From the NCBI GenBank assembly GCA_029932035.1, contig JAOZQV010000171.1:1-7885 (forward strand): a DNA stretch of 7,885 nucleotides, given 5' to 3'. The position numbers and the translations under genes are program-made. Of the stretch, positions 6,996 through 7,885 are shown piece by piece (within the stretch, counting starts at the first letter, position 1; each line of letters begins with the position of its first letter). This stretch comes from Deltaproteobacteria bacterium (GTDB lineage Bacteria; Desulfobacterota; DSM-4660; Desulfatiglandales; Desulfatiglandaceae). Below the pieces are notes generated by a model. It saw only the letters and a program-made list of their open reading frames with translations. It did not search any database and was not told where the DNA came from.

Positions 6996-7392
6996 TCAAG
7001 AGGCGCTTGAGCAGGACCTTCTCTTCGATGCTGAGGTTACTGAGGATTTCCTCGTTGGACTTCTCCCGCTCTGCTAAGAGCAAAGGTTTCAGTTTTTTTG
7101 CCTTGCCGGTCAGGTAGATGCGGATAGAGCGCTTATCCACGTCATCAGTCGCCTTGACTATCCACCCCTTTTCAGACATGCGGTCCAGTATGCCGGAGAG
7201 GGTGGCGTTATCCAGGGTCATCCGTTTGCCTATTTCAGTGGCCGTCAGGGCCTCTTCGTCCCAGAGGGCTTCCAGAATCAGGTGCTGGACCGGTGTGATT
7301 CCATGGGGCAGGAGATGCTGTTTAAAATTGCCGTGGGCCTTCTGGTAGGCCTTCGCCAAGAGAAATATGATGCAGTCTTCGTATTGGGCCAT
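6979..7392 (-). CDS. MarR-family transcriptional regulator
   Basis: This 137-residue protein is a typical single-domain MarR repressor. The winged helix-turn-helix spans about residues 33-96: ITPVQHLILEALWDEEALT, TATEIGKRMTLDNATLSGIL (helix-turn-helix, with the recognition helix starting near Asp61), then the wing TDDVDKRSIRIYLT with its conserved D-K-R. The flanking helices (about 5-28 and 98-135) form the dimer interface in this family. Upstream methionines at 7458 and 7413 give N-terminal extensions unlike the family, and the conventional start at 7392 is preceded by GAAAGGA. MarR proteins usually respond to a small aromatic or phenolic ligand or to redox state; no Cys other than Cys7 is present, so a ligand seems likelier. 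It is the first gene of the operon, 38 bases before the ferredoxin gene, and probably represses both itself and the downstream genes. Confidence 0.88.
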   Translation of the reverse strand: MAQYEDCIIFLLAKAYQKAHGNFKQHLLPHGITPVQHLILEALWDEEALTATEIGKRMTLDNATLSGILDRMSEKGWIVKATDDVDKRSIRIYLTGKAKKLKPLLLAEREKSNEEILSNLSIEEKVLLKRLLKDIRG

Positions 7393-7401
7393 GATCAATC
7401 C

Positions 7402-7415
7402 TTTCGTATACATAA
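7402..7415. promoter_or_regulatory. Candidate MarR operator, TT-n2-GTATAC-n2-AA
   Basis: A perfect GTATAC core (7406-7411) flanked by TT and AA at symmetric positions overlaps the predicted start of marR transcription. It resembles TTGTATGCAA at 6957-6966, placed similarly just after the -10 box of the ferredoxin promoter. Autorepression is inferred. Confidence 0.35.
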
Positions 7416-7443
7416 TATTATCGACTGCCCATACGAATGTAAA
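7415..7443 (-). promoter_or_regulatory. Predicted sigma-70 promoter of marR and the operon
   Basis: On the minus strand TTTACA (7443-7438) is followed after exactly 17 bases by TAATAT (7420-7415). The -10 region lies within the perfect palindrome ATAATATTAT (7412-7421), and heptamer arms TTCGTAT (7403-7409) and ATACGAA (7431-7437) form an inverted repeat around the core. Transcription would start near 7408, about 16 bases before the marR ATG. Confidence 0.5.
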
Positions 7444-7504
7444 GAAAAAAATCGGCATTCACAGAAATCTAATCCCTGCACCCGTGAACGATTACAGTTT
7501 AGAT

Positions 7505-7534
7505 TTGACACACAAGCTCATCTTCCCATATCAT
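7505..7534 (+). promoter_or_regulatory. Predicted sigma-70 promoter of the divergent phosphatase gene
   Basis: A perfect TTGACA (7505-7510) is followed after 18 bases by TATCAT (7529-7534, five of six matches). Transcription would start near 7541, about 30 bases before the ATG at 7570. The interval 7393-7569 thus holds two back-to-back promoters. Confidence 0.55.
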
Positions 7535-7569
7535 CAGATTAGAGACAGAAAAGGAAACTGGATGTTCAC

Positions 7570-7885
7570 ATGGCAAGGATCTATTTGGTACGTCACGGCA
7601 GGACCGAATTGGGGTGGGATAGGGATTATGATCCGGGTCTCGATGATCTGGGACGCTCTCAGGCAAGCGCTGCGGCAAATAAACTGGCGACCCTCGGGCC
7701 CCTCGAGGTTATTTCGAGCCCCCTCAGGCGTGCCCGACAAACTGCAATGCCCCTGGCAGAATTATGGGGCTGTTCAATAAGAACAGAGAAGCATTTCGGG
7801 GAGATCCCTTCACCACGCAGCGACCTGAGAGAACGGGGAGGATGACTTAGAGATATAATGCAAGAGAAATGGTCAGATTTGGACC
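7570..7885 (+). pseudogene. Histidine phosphatase (phosphoglycerate mutase superfamily), interrupted by TGA and cut by the window edge
   Basis: The first 91 codons (7570-7845) begin ARIYLVRHGRTE, the R-H-G signature whose His9 is the phosphate-accepting residue. DPGLDDLGRSQA, ISSPLRRARQTA and GEIPSP follow, all matching one subfamily of this superfamily. The frame then meets TGA at 7843-7845, but family-like sequence continues in the same frame as LRDIMQEKWSDLD to the window end. Relatives have tryptophan at the TGA position (pattern W-L-R-x2-M), so TGG has probably become TGA. A complete member has about 180-200 residues, so a 91-residue product would lack the second catalytic histidine and is probably inactive. 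AAGGA lies 14 bases before the ATG, rather far, with a weak GGA at seven bases. Substrate unknown. A sequencing or assembly error is possible. Confidence 0.7.

Noticed and set aside
7393..7458. N-terminal extension of MarR from 7458
   Set aside because: The extension is unlike MarR proteins and would overlap the predicted promoter and operator. The ATG at 7392 has a good ribosome binding site.
7534..7740. Minus-strand 68-residue reading frame opposite the phosphatase
   Set aside because: Antisense to a clear family match and overlapping the phosphatase promoter. No motif seen.
7843..7845. Second selenocysteine codon in the phosphatase gene
   Set aside because: The expected residue is Trp, not Cys, and no SECIS-like hairpin is apparent downstream within the window.

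Overview
The window reads as a piece of an anaerobic bacterial chromosome, most likely a Desulfobacterota (deltaproteobacterial) sulfate reducer or syntroph. The reasons are the density of molybdopterin and Fe-S redox genes, a cysteine-rich ferredoxin protein of a type I associate with that group, and an in-frame UGA that looks like selenocysteine. This is inference from gene content. No rRNA, tRNA gene or CRISPR array was seen.

Layout. Nearly everything from about 7400 down to 590 is one minus-strand transcription unit. In order of transcription it holds a MarR-type regulator (7392-6979), a ferredoxin-like protein with an N-terminal winged-helix-like region and a cysteine-rich core (6940-5819), an FMN-dependent oxidoreductase of the nitronate monooxygenase/FabK superfamily (5786-4884), and two molybdopterin oxidoreductases (4884-2617 and 2620-590). 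The last two junctions are translationally coupled (TAATG and ATGA overlaps). Below the operon (590-56) lie a short repeat, the C-terminal remnant of a HigB-type toxin and an intact HigA-type antitoxin. To the right, a divergent plus-strand histidine phosphatase gene begins at 7570, carries an in-frame TGA at a tryptophan position, and runs off the window.

Main discovery. The first molybdopterin oxidoreductase would normally be called from an internal TTG at 4746 and would then lack its Fe-S domain. Read from the ATG at 4884 the frame supplies that whole domain, interrupted only by one TGA (4854-4852). The TGA replaces the second cysteine of the cluster motif, giving C8-x2-U11-x3-C15-x27-C43. 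A hairpin directly downstream has an AGGUU apical loop and resembles the bacterial SECIS of E. coli fdhF. The gene is therefore probably a 755-residue selenoprotein with selenocysteine as a predicted [4Fe-4S] ligand, not at the molybdenum site where formate dehydrogenases carry it. The region where a molybdenum ligand is expected holds no Cys, Sec, Ser or Asp.

How the parts may work together (inference). The ferredoxin protein could pass electrons between the flavin enzyme and the two cytoplasmic molybdenum/tungsten enzymes. None of the enzymes shows a Tat signal. MarR probably controls the unit: a GTATAC/GTATGC-centred near-palindrome lies just downstream of the predicted -10 element both at the marR promoter and at an internal promoter before the ferredoxin gene. 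The substrate is not identifiable from the sequence.
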